From assembly GCA_039177555.1 (NCBI GenBank), contig JBCDFV010000023.1:7711-71710 (forward strand): a stretch of DNA of 64,000 nucleotides. The letters are read 5' to 3'. Numbering within the stretch: position 1 is the stretch's first letter; each line of letters begins with the position of its first letter. This DNA is from JANQGH01 sp039177555. GTDB lineage: Bacteria > Pseudomonadota > Alphaproteobacteria > DSM-16000 > Inquilinaceae. The translations under genes and the position numbers were made by a program. Positions 7,604 through 16,265 of this stretch are shown here, piece after piece. The notes beneath the pieces were generated by a model that was not told the DNA's origin, searched no databases, and saw only the letters and a program-made list of their open reading frames with translations.

Positions 7604-9121
7604 ATGCGATCAGGTTCGCCCGATGTCGTGATCATCGGCTCCGGCATGGGCGGGGCCACCTTGGCCTATGGCATCGCCGGGTCCGGCGCGCGCATCCAGA
7701 TCCTGGAACGCGGCGAGGTCATCGCGCCCGGCCCGGACTGTCGCGATCCGGTGGCTATCTTCGCCAAGGGCGCCTTCCGGCCCGACGAGGAATGGCTGGA
7801 CGGCGCGGGGCGCGGCTTCAACCCCGGTAACTACTACTATGTCGGCGGGAACTCCAAATTCTACGGCGCGGTGCTGTTCCGGTTTCGCGAACAGGATTTC
7901 GAGGCCATGGAGCATGCGGGTGGCATCTCGCCGGCCTGGCCGATCCGCTATGGCGATCTGCAGCCCTACTACAGCGCCGCCGAACAGCTCTATCAGGTGC
8001 GCGGCGACGCGGCGGGCGACCCGACCGAACCGCCCCATTCGGCCGCCTATCCGTTCCCACCGGTGCCCGATGAAGCGCCGATCGCGGCCGTGCGGTCGCG
8101 ATTGGAAACACTGGGCCTGAGGCCATTCTCCCTGCCGCTGGCCGTCGATATCGATCGCTGGCTGGAGGGCGGCCAGACGCCGTGGGACGCCTTTCCCGAC
8201 ACGAACTCCGGCAAGATGGATGCCGAAACCTGCGGCCTCGCCGAGGCTCTGAAACACCCGAACGTTGCGATCGAGACGGGCGCCGAGGTCACGCGGCTGA
8301 TCACCGCGCCCGGCGGCGGTCGCATCGAGGCGGTCGAATACCGCGATCGGGCGGGCGACCTCAAACGGCTGACGCCCAGGCTCGTGACCCTATCGGCGGG
8401 GGCGGTGAACTCCGCCGCGCTGCTGCTGCGCTCCGCCAACGACGACTACCCGACCGGCCTCGCCAACCGGTCCGACCAGGTCGGCCGCAACTTCATGAAC
8501 CACAACACCTCCGCGCTGCTGTCGATCGACCCGCGCCGGGTGAACGATTGCGTCTATCAAAAGACCATCGGCATTAACGATTTCTATCTGGACGACGGCG
8601 AGGGCGGGCCGCCCTTGGGCAATGTCCAGCTTCTCGGTCGTGTCTCCGCGCCCATCCTGAAGGCCAATCTGAAACGCCTGCCGTCCTGGCTGGTCGCGCG
8701 CATCGCCCGGCATGCGATCGACTGGTACGCGATGAGCGAGGATCTGCCCGATCCCGACAGCCGCGTTCGGATCGACGGCGCGTCGCGCATCGTGCTGGAC
8801 TGGCGGCGCAGCAACATGGCGCCGCACCGCAAGCTGGTTGCGCGCATGCGCCGCGTCCTTCGCCAGGCCGGATTCCCGATCGTGCTTTCCAGACAGTTCG
8901 ACCGCCGCACGCCGTCCCATCAATGCGGCACGGTGCGGTTCGGCGACGATCCGGCGACCTCGGCGCTCGATCCGTTTTGCCGCGCGCACGACCATGCGAA
9001 CCTGTTCGTGGTCGATGCCAGCTTCATGCCCAGCTCCGCCGCCGTGAACCCGGCCCTGACCGTGGCCGCCCAGGCCCTGCGCGTGGCCGATCACCTCACG
9101 CAAACGGACCTTGCCGCATGA
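7604..9121 (+). CDS. GMC-family FAD-dependent oxidoreductase
   Basis: This 505-residue protein has the FAD-binding N-terminus (VVIIGSGMGGATLAYGIAGSG) and the C-terminal GMC signature with both catalytic positions: histidine in PSHQCGTVRFG and asparagine in SSAAVNPALTVAAQALR. This C-terminus resembles GMC subunits that oxidise sugars or glycosides (gluconate or 3-keto-glycoside forming). No Tat signal is evident and no small subunit gene is adjacent, so it may be cytoplasmic or use another partner. It overlaps the SDR gene by four bases (ATGA). Confidence 0.9.
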   Translation: MRSGSPDVVIIGSGMGGATLAYGIAGSGARIQILERGEVIAPGPDCRDPVAIFAKGAFRPDEEWLDGAGRGFNPGNYYYVGGNSKFYGAVLFRFREQDFEAMEHAGGISPAWPIRYGDLQPYYSAAEQLYQVRGDAAGDPTEPPHSAAYPFPPVPDEAPIAAVRSRLETLGLRPFSLPLAVDIDRWLEGGQTPWDAFPDTNSGKMDAETCGLAEALKHPNVAIETGAEVTRLITAPGGGRIEAVEYRDRAGDLKRLTPRLVTLSAGAVNSAALLLRSANDDYPTGLANRSDQVGRNFMNHNTSALLSIDPRRVNDCVYQKTIGINDFYLDDGEGGPPLGNVQLLGRVSAPILKANLKRLPSWLVARIARHAIDWYAMSEDLPDPDSRVRIDGASRIVLDWRRSNMAPHRKLVARMRRVLRQAGFPIVLSRQFDRRTPSHQCGTVRFGDDPATSALDPFCRAHDHANLFVVDASFMPSSAAVNPALTVAAQALRVADHLTQTDLAA

Positions 9122-9887
9122 CCCGTCCCGTCGCCCTTGTCACCGGCGCCCGTCGCGGCATCGGCCTCGCCATCGCCAAGTCGCTGGCTAAGGAGGGCTT
9201 CGACCTGGCGATCACCGGCACGCGGGCCGATGAGGTTGCCGAAGCCGCGTGCGACGAGATCCGCGCGGAGGGTGTTGACGTGATGTTCATCGCGTCTGAT
9301 GTCGGCGATCTCGACGATCACGATCGCGCGCTGGACTTGGTGGTCGATCGGTTCGGGCGGCTGGATTGCCTGGTCAACAATGCCGGCATCCCGTCGCCAA
9401 CGCGCGGCGACATGCTGGGCCTGGCACCGGATGCCTTTGACCGGGTGATGGCGGTCAATCTTCGCGGGACCGTCTTCTTTACCCAGGCCGCCGTGCGCCG
9501 CATGCTGGCGAGCGGCGTGAGCGATCGTGCCCGGTCCGTGGTTCACGTGACCTCGGTCAGCGCGGCCATGGCCTCCACGAACCGGGCGGAGTACTGCATG
9601 TCCAAGGCCGGGCTGGCGATGTGGTCGAAATGCCTGGCCTTGCGACTGGCCGACGAAGGCATCGGCGTCTTCGAGGTCCGGCCCGGCATCATCCGCACCG
9701 ACATGACCGCCGGCGTCACGGACAAGTATGATCGGTTGATCGAGGCCGGATTGGTGCCGGCGCGCCGCTGGGGGGGCAGGGCAGCGATATCGGCCGCGTG
9801 GTCGCCGCGCTGGCCACGGACGCATTCGACTTTGCGACGGGCAGCGTGATCGATGTCGATGGCGCCCTGTCCATATCGCGGCTTTAG
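9118..9887 (+). pseudogene. SDR-family 3-ketoacyl reductase-like gene with frameshift in a G7 tract
   Basis: The gene starts at ATG 9118 with the SDR cofactor motif TGARRGIGLAIAKSLA, then NNAGIPS, a catalytic serine (VHVTSVSAA) and YCMSK (Tyr/Lys). In the starting frame the protein reads normally to VPARRWG and then becomes nonsense, stopping at 9849. The missing C-terminus (GSDIGRVVAALATDAF, then SVIDVDGALSISRL and TAG at 9885) lies in another frame immediately after the seven-G run at 9770-9776. Five or eight Gs would restore the frame; five gives the family-typical WGQGSDIG spacing. It is a recent inactivation, a slippage site, or a sequencing error. Confidence 0.85.
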
Positions 9888-9895
9888 GCGGACTC

Positions 9896-11533
9896 ATGGC
9901 CAAGACCTATGACTACATCATCACGGGCAGCGGCCCCGCCGGCTGCGTGCTGGCCCATCGGCTGACGGAAGACCCGGACGTCACCGTGCTGTTGCTGGAA
10001 GCCGGCGGCCCGGACCGGCACCCCTACATCCACATGCCCGCCGGCTTCGCCAAGCTAACCGGCGGCCGGTCCAACTGGGGTTATTCCACCACGCCCCAGG
10101 CGGCGCTGGGCAACCGGGATTTCTGGTACCCCCAAGGCAAGGTCTTGGGCGGCGGCTCGTCGATCAACGCCCAGATCTACACCCGCGGTAATGCGCTCGA
10201 TTACGACGAATGGGCCGACGAGGCGGGCTGCGAAGGCTGGTCTTACAAGGACGTCCTGCCCTATTTCAGGCGCGCGGAGGACAATGACCGCTTCTCCGAC
10301 GCGTTCCACGGCAATGGCGGCCCGCTGGGCGTGTCGGAGCCGGTCAATCCCCTGCCGATCTCGAAGGTCTTTCTGCGCGCCGCCCAACAGGCCGGGCTGC
10401 CCTTCAATCCGGACTTCAACGGCGCGGTGCAGGAGGGCTGCGGCTATTACCAGATGACCCAGCGCAACGCCAAACGGTGCAGCGCCGCCGTCGGCTATCT
10501 GCGCCCAGTGCTCAGCCGGCCCAACCTGACGGTGAAGACCGGCGTGATGGTCACGAAGATTCTCATCGAAAACGGCCGCGCGGTCGGCGTCGAACAGGCC
10601 GAGGGCTCGACCGTCACCTCGACACGGTGCGAGCGCGAGGTGCTGGTCACGTCCGGCGCGATCGGCTCGCCGAAACTGCTGCTGCTGTCCGGCATTGGCC
10701 CGGCGGAGCATCTGCGCGCGGTCGGCATCGATCCGGTCCATGTTCTGCCCGGTGTCGGCGAAAACCTGCAAGACCACATGGACGTCTATGTGGTCAACGA
10801 GTTGATCGGCAATCACAGCTACGACCATGTGGCCAAGCCGCACCACACCCTTTGGGCCGGCATTCAGTATGTCGTCCTGCGCAAAGGGCCGGTGGCCTCG
10901 AACCTGATCGATGCCGGGGGGTTCTGGTACGCCGACGAACAGGCCCGCTCGCCGGATATTCAGTTCCACTTCGTCTTGGGCTCGGGGCTGGAACACGGTC
11001 TTGAGAAGCTGAAGAATGACGGCGTGACCCTGAACTCCGCCTTCCTACGCCCGCGCTCGCGCGGCTGGGTGCGGCTCGCCTCCGCCGACCCCAACGCCGC
11101 GCCGCTGATCAACCCCAACTATTGGGGCGATGCATATGATCGGGACATGTCGATCCGGGGCTTCAAGCTGACCCGCGAGATCATGGGCCAGGAAGCGTTC
11201 ACACCCTACATCCGGGCCGAACGTCTGCCGGGCCCCGACGTGAAGTCAGAGGCCGATATCGCCGCCTATGCCACGCAGCGCGCCAAGACCGACTACCATC
11301 CGGTCGGCACCTGCAAGATGGGCGTCGACGACTTCGCGGTGGTCGATCCCGATCTGCGGGTGCATGGGCTGGAGGGGCTGCGCGTCTGCGACTCCTCGGT
11401 CATGCCGCTGTTGGTGTCGTCCAATACCAACGCGCCCACGACCATGGTCGCGGAAAAGGCCGCCGATCACATCAGGGGCATCGTGCCCCAAGCCGCGGAC
11501 GATGCGGCCCAGCATCAAAGAGTGAGCCCATGA
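9896..11533 (+). CDS. GMC oxidoreductase, choline dehydrogenase-like
   Basis: This 545-residue flavoprotein is a full-length choline dehydrogenase/BetA-like GMC member: FAD motif YIITGSGPAGCVLAHRL, the GMC signature region WYPQGKVLGGGSSINAQIY, catalytic histidine in DYHPVGTCKMG and catalytic asparagine in SSNTNAPTTMVAEKAADHI. It oxidises a primary or secondary alcohol, passing electrons to oxygen or quinones. It follows the frameshifted SDR by eight bases. BetA itself is usually next to betB/betI, which are absent here, so choline is unlikely to be the substrate. Confidence 0.9.
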   Translation: MAKTYDYIITGSGPAGCVLAHRLTEDPDVTVLLLEAGGPDRHPYIHMPAGFAKLTGGRSNWGYSTTPQAALGNRDFWYPQGKVLGGGSSINAQIYTRGNALDYDEWADEAGCEGWSYKDVLPYFRRAEDNDRFSDAFHGNGGPLGVSEPVNPLPISKVFLRAAQQAGLPFNPDFNGAVQEGCGYYQMTQRNAKRCSAAVGYLRPVLSRPNLTVKTGVMVTKILIENGRAVGVEQAEGSTVTSTRCEREVLVTSGAIGSPKLLLLSGIGPAEHLRAVGIDPVHVLPGVGENLQDHMDVYVVNELIGNHSYDHVAKPHHTLWAGIQYVVLRKGPVASNLIDAGGFWYADEQARSPDIQFHFVLGSGLEHGLEKLKNDGVTLNSAFLRPRSRGWVRLASADPNAAPLINPNYWGDAYDRDMSIRGFKLTREIMGQEAFTPYIRAERLPGPDVKSEADIAAYATQRAKTDYHPVGTCKMGVDDFAVVDPDLRVHGLEGLRVCDSSVMPLLVSSNTNAPTTMVAEKAADHIRGIVPQAADDAAQHQRVSP

Positions 11534-11838
11534 TCCGCCATTGCGTTTTCATCCGCTACCGGCCCGACACCCCGCCCGAGATGAAGCGGCAAATCGGCAC
11601 CGAGATCGCCGCCCTGAAGGGCCGCCTTCCAGGCCTGCGCGCGGTGCATCTGGGCGACAATGTCAGCCCCGAGGGCCTCGATAAGGGCCACAGCGAGGGC
11701 TTCATGGTCGATTTCGACGACGAAGTCGCGCTCCACCGCTATCTGGCGGACCCGGACCACAAGAAGACCGGCGCGAAGACTGTCGCAGCCGCAGAGGGTG
11801 GGCTGGACGGCATCTTTGTGTATGATCTGAGGGTGTAG
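11530..11838 (+). CDS. Dabb-domain (stress-responsive A/B barrel) protein
   Basis: This 102-residue protein opens MIRHCVFIRYRPDTPPEMKR and carries SEGFMVDFDDEVALHRYLADPDH, the pattern of dimeric alpha-beta barrel (Dabb/ferredoxin-like) proteins. Such proteins often sit in catabolic operons as small accessory enzymes or ligand binders. The ATG overlaps the preceding stop by four bases. It closes the LacI-led operon and is followed by a hairpin. Its role is unknown. Confidence 0.85.
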   Translation: MIRHCVFIRYRPDTPPEMKRQIGTEIAALKGRLPGLRAVHLGDNVSPEGLDKGHSEGFMVDFDDEVALHRYLADPDHKKTGAKTVAAAEGGLDGIFVYDLRV

Positions 11839-11845
11839 CCGAGGG

Positions 11846-11861
11846 TAGCGCACGGGCGCTA
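11846..11861 (+). terminator. Possible terminator hairpin after the LacI-led operon
   Basis: TAGCGC (11846-11851) and GCGCTA (11856-11861) form a perfect six-base stem around ACGG, eight bases after the Dabb stop, followed by the weakly T-rich TTCTGTCTGG. The position fits the end of the operon. The short T-run makes it a weak intrinsic terminator. Confidence 0.4.
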
Positions 11862-12014
11862 TTCTGTCTGGAGTTCTTGCAATCGGCGGCCGATTAAGCG
11901 ATCGGTGGATCTGCATGTTCGTGATTTGCCGCCGGTTGACGCAAAGAGCGCCGACCCAAGACGGCGTCTCGCGCGGACCGCGTTCCGTATTCCTCTTGAT
12001 TGCGTGTCATCTCG

Positions 12015-12674
12015 ATGCCGTTCTTTAAGGTCTCCAGTAAACTCGTTTACTTCGCCCATGTGCCGAAATGCGCCGGGTCTGCCGTTGAGAACTATGTCGG
12101 GGCCAGATTCGGCAATATCGCCTTTCTGGACCGGTACTACCTTAGCCAACCAGAGGCGAACCGTTGGTCAAGGTCTTCGCCCCAACATATCGATGCGGCC
12201 TCCTTGCAAAGGCTGATTCCTTTGAAGCTATTCGATGCGGTGTTCGCGATCGTTCGTCACCCGGCAACGCGGATCGTCAGCGTTTACCGGTTCCAACGGG
12301 ATGTTGAACGGTCGATCCCGTCGCAACAGAGCTTCTCCGATTGGCTGGAAGGCCTGGCCGGGAAGCGTCAAGCCAATCCATTCGCCTATGACAACCATAT
12401 CCGGCCCATGTCTGATCTGGTGCCGAACAATGCGAAGGTGTTTCGCCTCGAAGATGGTCTGGACAGGGTCGTCTCTTGGCTGGACGATCTTGCCGGTTCC
12501 ACCGACGGTCCCAGGGTGGTCCCGATCGTGAACAAAAGCGGTGCTCCACAAGAGGGCCGGGTGGTGCGTCCCAGCGACGGTGATCGCCGACTGATCGCCG
12601 AGATCTTTGCCGTCGACTTTGAGCGATTTGGGTATGGCAAACCTGTCGCTGCGCAGAATTTCATGCCGGAGTGA
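12015..12674 (+). CDS. Sulfotransferase-family protein
   Basis: This 219-residue protein contains the PAPS-binding motifs of membrane-type carbohydrate sulfotransferases (Sulfotransfer_2 family): the 5'-phosphosulfate loop in YFAHVPKCAGSAVENYV and the 3'-phosphate loop in IVRHPATRIVSVYRF. It would transfer sulfate from PAPS to a glycan or lipid. No transmembrane segment is evident. The frame is open to a TTG at 12000, but ATG 12015 is more likely. It stands alone on the plus strand, next to the fusion gene below, in a stretch of different base composition. Confidence 0.8.
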   Translation: MPFFKVSSKLVYFAHVPKCAGSAVENYVGARFGNIAFLDRYYLSQPEANRWSRSSPQHIDAASLQRLIPLKLFDAVFAIVRHPATRIVSVYRFQRDVERSIPSQQSFSDWLEGLAGKRQANPFAYDNHIRPMSDLVPNNAKVFRLEDGLDRVVSWLDDLAGSTDGPRVVPIVNKSGAPQEGRVVRPSDGDRRLIAEIFAVDFERFGYGKPVAAQNFMPE

Positions 12675-12702
12675 GCGCCAATTCACCCCTGGACTCAAAC
12701 AG

Positions 12703-13914
12703 TCACGCGGACTGTCTGTGGAAGATCGCTATTTCTCGCCCAGGTATGGGCGATGCGCAGCGTTCGACCGAAAACCTTCCAGTCTCGGAAACCATCCTGA
12801 CGAGGGCTGGCAGGGTGAAAACGAATGTCTGATCGACGTGCTTGCTGCTCACACCCATTAGTGGCAAGTGCGCCAGATCGTCCGGAAAGGGCCCAAGTTC
12901 TTGGAACTTCGGATCTCTCAAGGTCGGATACTCGACTATGAGGCGGCGCTTGGTGAGATTCGCGGCCTTTATCAGGAAGCTTCGAACATCGGATACATGA
13001 TGAATGACGTTGAGTGCCAGTACGTCGTCAAATTGATCCGTGAACGAAACATTAAGAAAATCTTCATTTTTGAAAGTAGCTTTACTACATAGAATCTTTG
13101 CTATCGATTGAGCCGCATTGAACCTCCGGTACATCATTTCGATCCCAATGACCCTGTCCGCGCCAAGTCTTTCGGAAAGGAAGAGCATCTCTCCTATGGC
13201 GCAGCCAATATCCAAAACTGAACGCCCTATATAGCTTCCCGATCGAAACTTCATGAACGTCTCGGTTCTACTGTCTGAGAGATGCCCAAAGCCTTTTCGC
13301 TTAACCCTTATGCCTTTAGGAAGAAGCACATCCTGGTATTCTGCGCCCAACATCCCCAAAGTATTATCTATGGCAGCATCTGACGGTAATGGGATGAATG
13401 ACCCACGCAGGTTATGGTGGACGTAAACACGATCTGATGTCGAGAAACCACCGACCTCTTTTGAAGAGAACAGGACATCAAAAGGTATCTTATAGTAGTC
13501 GAGTGCTCTAAAAAAACACTCATAAAAAGAGAATAGATCGACTTTCCTTATTAGCTCGAGCCAGAGCCCTCTCGGATAGAGGTCTGGGTTGCCGACCGAC
13601 GGCTCTACGATTTGTCGCTCGTTTGCTCTTTCGATGAGCTCTTCAATAGGCGCTACTATCACGATTGCGTGCGAAATATTCTGAGAGAGAAGTATTTTCT
13701 TCAGTATTGGCTCTTCAGCAATATCAAGTCCTAATGCTAGTGAATTACCGATATCTGTATTTATTATATAGTGAAGTAAGTTATAGTGAATAACACCGCT
13801 GTGAGGAACATCTTTATTGACTAGATCGTGCGCAAACGAAACCGGTGAAATCGATCTTCTCTTAATGTATGTTGATTTTCCCGAGTTGCTGGGGCCTGAT
13901 ACAAGCAATGTCAC
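12703..13914 (-). CDS. P-loop domain fused to SAM-dependent methyltransferase
   Basis: This 403-residue protein has a Walker A loop at its N-terminus (GPSNSGKST, residues 7-15) with a kinase-like domain to about 165, then a class I methyltransferase with motif I VLDIGCAIGEMLFLSERLGA near residue 230, the acidic VIGIE and NVIHHVSDVRSFL. I recognise each half but not the combination. The gene starts at GTG with a weak ribosome site. It is clearly AT-richer than its neighbours, with A/T-ending codons, which points to horizontal transfer. The closeness to a sulfotransferase suggests surface-glycan modification, but that is inference. Confidence 0.75.
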   Translation of the reverse strand: MTLLVSGPSNSGKSTYIKRRSISPVSFAHDLVNKDVPHSGVIHYNLLHYIINTDIGNSLALGLDIAEEPILKKILLSQNISHAIVIVAPIEELIERANERQIVEPSVGNPDLYPRGLWLELIRKVDLFSFYECFFRALDYYKIPFDVLFSSKEVGGFSTSDRVYVHHNLRGSFIPLPSDAAIDNTLGMLGAEYQDVLLPKGIRVKRKGFGHLSDSRTETFMKFRSGSYIGRSVLDIGCAIGEMLFLSERLGADRVIGIEMMYRRFNAAQSIAKILCSKATFKNEDFLNVSFTDQFDDVLALNVIHHVSDVRSFLIKAANLTKRRLIVEYPTLRDPKFQELGPFPDDLAHLPLMGVSSKHVDQTFVFTLPALVRMVSETGRFSVERCASPIPGREIAIFHRQSA

Positions 13915-14280
13915 TTCAGCATTCCATGTCTTTGAGAAACATCCGTGTCATCAGCATCGAGCACGCCTTATCGGGACTACAGGCTGATTAAGCTGTCAAG
14001 TAACAGAAGCAACCCGGCTAACGGCAAAGATCCACTGCGATCCACTGCGATCTACGTCGATGAGCCTCCATTGATACTGCAGATTGCGGCCGCCGCAAAC
14101 CGCACCGACGTTGCAGAATACACATAAAAAAGTGTCTGCAGGATCTTTGCTTGAAGCATTGGCCGATACACCGCTTCGCTACTGCATGCAACAAGTGTGT
14201 TTAGCGCCGTCCGTCCCACTTGCCTTGCCGGTTGGCTCAGGCTGATACCGCAAGTAACAAGGTCTTTGAGCAGCCAATCC
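13915..14280. other. 366 bases without a convincing gene, edge of the AT-rich islet
   Basis: This gap separates the P-loop/methyltransferase gene from the SDR on the same strand. A 60-codon frame at 13945-14127 lacks a ribosome site and any recognisable motif. Base composition shifts back toward the chromosomal average across the gap. I see no attachment-site-like repeat, tRNA fragment or transposase remnant, only a short tandem duplication. It probably holds the upstream signals of the fusion gene and the end of the SDR transcript. Confidence 0.5.
14031..14050. repeat. Ten-base tandem duplication
   Basis: TCCACTGCGA occurs twice back to back, followed by the degenerate copy TCTACGTCGA. It is too short and too few in number for a CRISPR or regulatory array and most likely arose by slippage in the non-coding gap. 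Confidence 0.6.
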
Positions 14281-15063
14281 CTACGACATGATCAGCCCGC
14301 CATCGACGTTGATCGTCTGGCCGGTGATGTAGGCCGCGTCGTCGCTGGCTAGGAAGGCGACCAGGCCGGCGACGTCGTTCCCTGTTCCCGCCCGGCCCAT
14401 GGGGATGCTTGAAACCCACTCGGCCATCAACTCGCCCGGCTTGTAGTTGCCCAGCAGCTTGCCCCAGGCCTCGTCATTATAGGCCCACATGTCGGTGTCG
14501 ATGATGCCGGGGCAAAAGGCGTTCACGGTGATGCCTTCCTTGGCGACCTCCTTGGCCAGGCTTTGGGTGATCCCCACCACGCCGAATTTGCTGGCGGCAT
14601 AGTGCGGCGTGTAGATGAAACCCTCCCGCGCCTGGCCCGAGGCGGTGTTGATCAGCCGGCCGCCGGACCCGTGCTTGCGCATGCGCGCGATCGCTTCCTG
14701 ACAGCAGAGAAACACGCCCTTGGTGTTCACCGCCAGGGTGCGGTCCCACTCCGCCTCGGTCATCTTCTCGATCGGCGCGATCGTGATGACCCCGGCGTTT
14801 TGAACGGAGATGTCGACACGGCCGTAAGCGTCCTCTGCCGAGTCATAAAGCGCGGTGACATCGGCGCGATCGGTCACGTCACCGACAAAGGCCGTGGCCG
14901 TCCCACCGCCTGCACGGATGGCATCGGCAACGCTCTCGACCGCCTGCTCATTGGCGGAAACCACGACGCCGGCGCCTTCCCGTGCGAACCGTTTGGCGAT
15001 CGCTGCGCCAATGCCCCGGCTGGCGCCGGTGACGACAACGGTCTTGCCCGTGAATCTGGTCAT
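14281..15063 (-). CDS. SDR-family oxidoreductase (polyol/sugar dehydrogenase-like)
   Basis: This 260-residue short-chain dehydrogenase has VVVTGASRGIGAAIAKRFA (cofactor), NAG, the catalytic serine in NTASGQAREG, HYAASKFG (Tyr and Lys) and the usual C-terminus ITGQTINVDGG. Family members interconvert polyols and ketoses or hydroxyacids and ketoacids. ATG 15063 is preceded by a very good ribosome site (GGGGGAGGCAAGG); an in-frame ATG at 15081 overlaps the regulator stop and is an alternative. It is co-transcribed with the SorC regulator and diverges from the sugar operon it probably serves. Confidence 0.9.
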   Translation of the reverse strand: MTRFTGKTVVVTGASRGIGAAIAKRFAREGAGVVVSANEQAVESVADAIRAGGGTATAFVGDVTDRADVTALYDSAEDAYGRVDISVQNAGVITIAPIEKMTEAEWDRTLAVNTKGVFLCCQEAIARMRKHGSGGRLINTASGQAREGFIYTPHYAASKFGVVGITQSLAKEVAKEGITVNAFCPGIIDTDMWAYNDEAWGKLLGNYKPGELMAEWVSSIPMGRAGTGNDVAGLVAFLASDDAAYITGQTINVDGGLIMS

Positions 15064-15077
15064 CCTTGCCTCCCCCT

Positions 15078-16043
15078 TCATGTGCCCGCCGGTTCGCCAA
15101 GCAGGCGGCCGGCGGTGAATTTGTCGGTGATCAGAATGTCGACATAGCCGCCCAGCAGCGCCGCCTTGATCGCGCGGTCCTTGCGCGCGCCGCCGGCGAT
15201 GCCGACAACCCGGTCCGCGCCCTTCAGCTCGTCCAGGCTGATGGAAATGACCCGGTCATCCAGCGGCGTGCGCACCGGCGTGCCGTCGGCGGCGAAGAAG
15301 CGTAGGCAGATGTCGCCCTCCGCCCCGCTGTCCTTCAGCTCTTGCAGTTCCTCGGGCGTGAAGACATTGCCGCTGGTGGCCAGCATGCGCGACGGTTCGA
15401 CCGCGCCGATGCCGACCAGCGCTAGGCTGACATCGCGAAACTCGTCCATCGTTGCCTGCACGAAGCTGTCGTCCAGCAAGGCGCGTCTGGCCTCGATGCT
15501 GCTGGCGACTCCCGGCGCGGACAGCAATTGCGGCTGGGCGCCCGTCAGTTGGGCCAGCCGCGTGGTCAGATGGGTCGCGTGCACCTGAACGCTAGGGTTG
15601 CCCATGCCGCCCAGGATCTGCACCACGCGCGCCGCCTTCACCCGCTTCAACGGGGGCAGGCTGTCGACCATGCGCAAGAGCGACGCGCTCCAGGACGAGA
15701 TGCCGATCACCTCGCGGTCGTTCAGCGTCGTCGACAGAAAGTGCGCCGCCGCGTCGCCGATCGCCGACAGGATCGACTCCTCGCGGTCCTCGCCGCATTC
15801 CGCCACGATCGCTTCCTTCAGGCCAAAGCGTTCGCGCAAGCCGGTTTCCAGATCGGGGAAGGTGCCGCGCGGCACGTTGATGGTGATGCGGACGATGTTC
15901 TCGTCCACCGCCCGCTTCAACAGGCGCGAGATGGTGGCTTGCGAGATGTTCAGGATCGCTGAGATCTGGGCCTGCTTCAGCCCCTCCAGATAGTACATCT
16001 GGGTGACACGGGTGATCAGCCGCAATTCGTTGGTGCGCGCCAT
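15078..16043 (-). CDS. SorC/DeoR-type sugar-binding transcriptional regulator
   Basis: This 321-residue protein has an N-terminal HTH (YYLEGLKQAQISAILNISQA, then TISRLLKRAVDENIV) and a C-terminal sugar-phosphate-binding domain (VVQILGGMGN, then VVGIAGGARKDRAIKAALLG). SorC regulators respond to a phosphorylated sugar. It is divergent from the transketolase/kinase/ABC operon and upstream of an SDR on its own strand. A promoter with a TGAAT...ATTCA palindrome lies in the shared intergenic region. The inducer is probably the phosphosugar made by the FGGY kinase. Confidence 0.92.
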   Translation of the reverse strand: MARTNELRLITRVTQMYYLEGLKQAQISAILNISQATISRLLKRAVDENIVRITINVPRGTFPDLETGLRERFGLKEAIVAECGEDREESILSAIGDAAAHFLSTTLNDREVIGISSWSASLLRMVDSLPPLKRVKAARVVQILGGMGNPSVQVHATHLTTRLAQLTGAQPQLLSAPGVASSIEARRALLDDSFVQATMDEFRDVSLALVGIGAVEPSRMLATSGNVFTPEELQELKDSGAEGDICLRFFAADGTPVRTPLDDRVISISLDELKGADRVVGIAGGARKDRAIKAALLGGYVDILITDKFTAGRLLGEPAGT

Positions 16044-16150
16044 GAGGCCGCCGGTCCTCCGCCGTTCTTATCCCCGAGCCCCTGTCGGCCGCCCGCCCGC
16101 GCACGGCACGGCCCATTCCAGTGATCCGATCGACCACGGTCCCGGTGTTC

Positions 16151-16210
16151 TTGACACGACCGTAGACGAGTCTTAGCATGAAAATTAATCCAGTAATGAA
16201 TAAAAATTCA
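16151..16210 (+). promoter_or_regulatory. Strong sigma-70-like promoter with SorC-type operator
   Basis: TTGACA (16151-16156) and TAGCAT (16174-16179) are 17 bases apart, the best promoter match I found in the window. Just downstream lie TGAAAATTAAT (16179-16189) and TGAAT-AAAA-ATTCA (16197-16210), a palindrome with five-base arms. The TGAA half-sites about 18-19 bp apart would occupy the first turns of the transcript start region, where SorC repressors act. This A/T-rich block stands out from its GC-rich surroundings. Confidence 0.6.
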
Positions 16211-16265
16211 GTCCGCCAAAGAATGCTGGTGATGATCCATTGCCAAGGGCGCTGGGAGGAACGGT

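Noticed and set aside
8923..9117. Upstream extension of the SDR frame to 8923
   Set aside because: This part lies within the GMC gene in another frame. The SDR Rossmann motif begins just after ATG 9118, which overlaps the GMC stop.
12868..13092. 74-codon plus-strand frame inside the P-loop/methyltransferase gene
   Set aside because: It is antisense to the conserved methyltransferase domain and has no gene-like signals.
14031..14050. Possible CRISPR-like repeat
   Set aside because: Only two ten-base units without spacers.
13945..14127. 60-codon plus-strand frame in the non-coding gap
   Set aside because: No ribosome site, no motif, and it includes the slippage-type tandem repeat.
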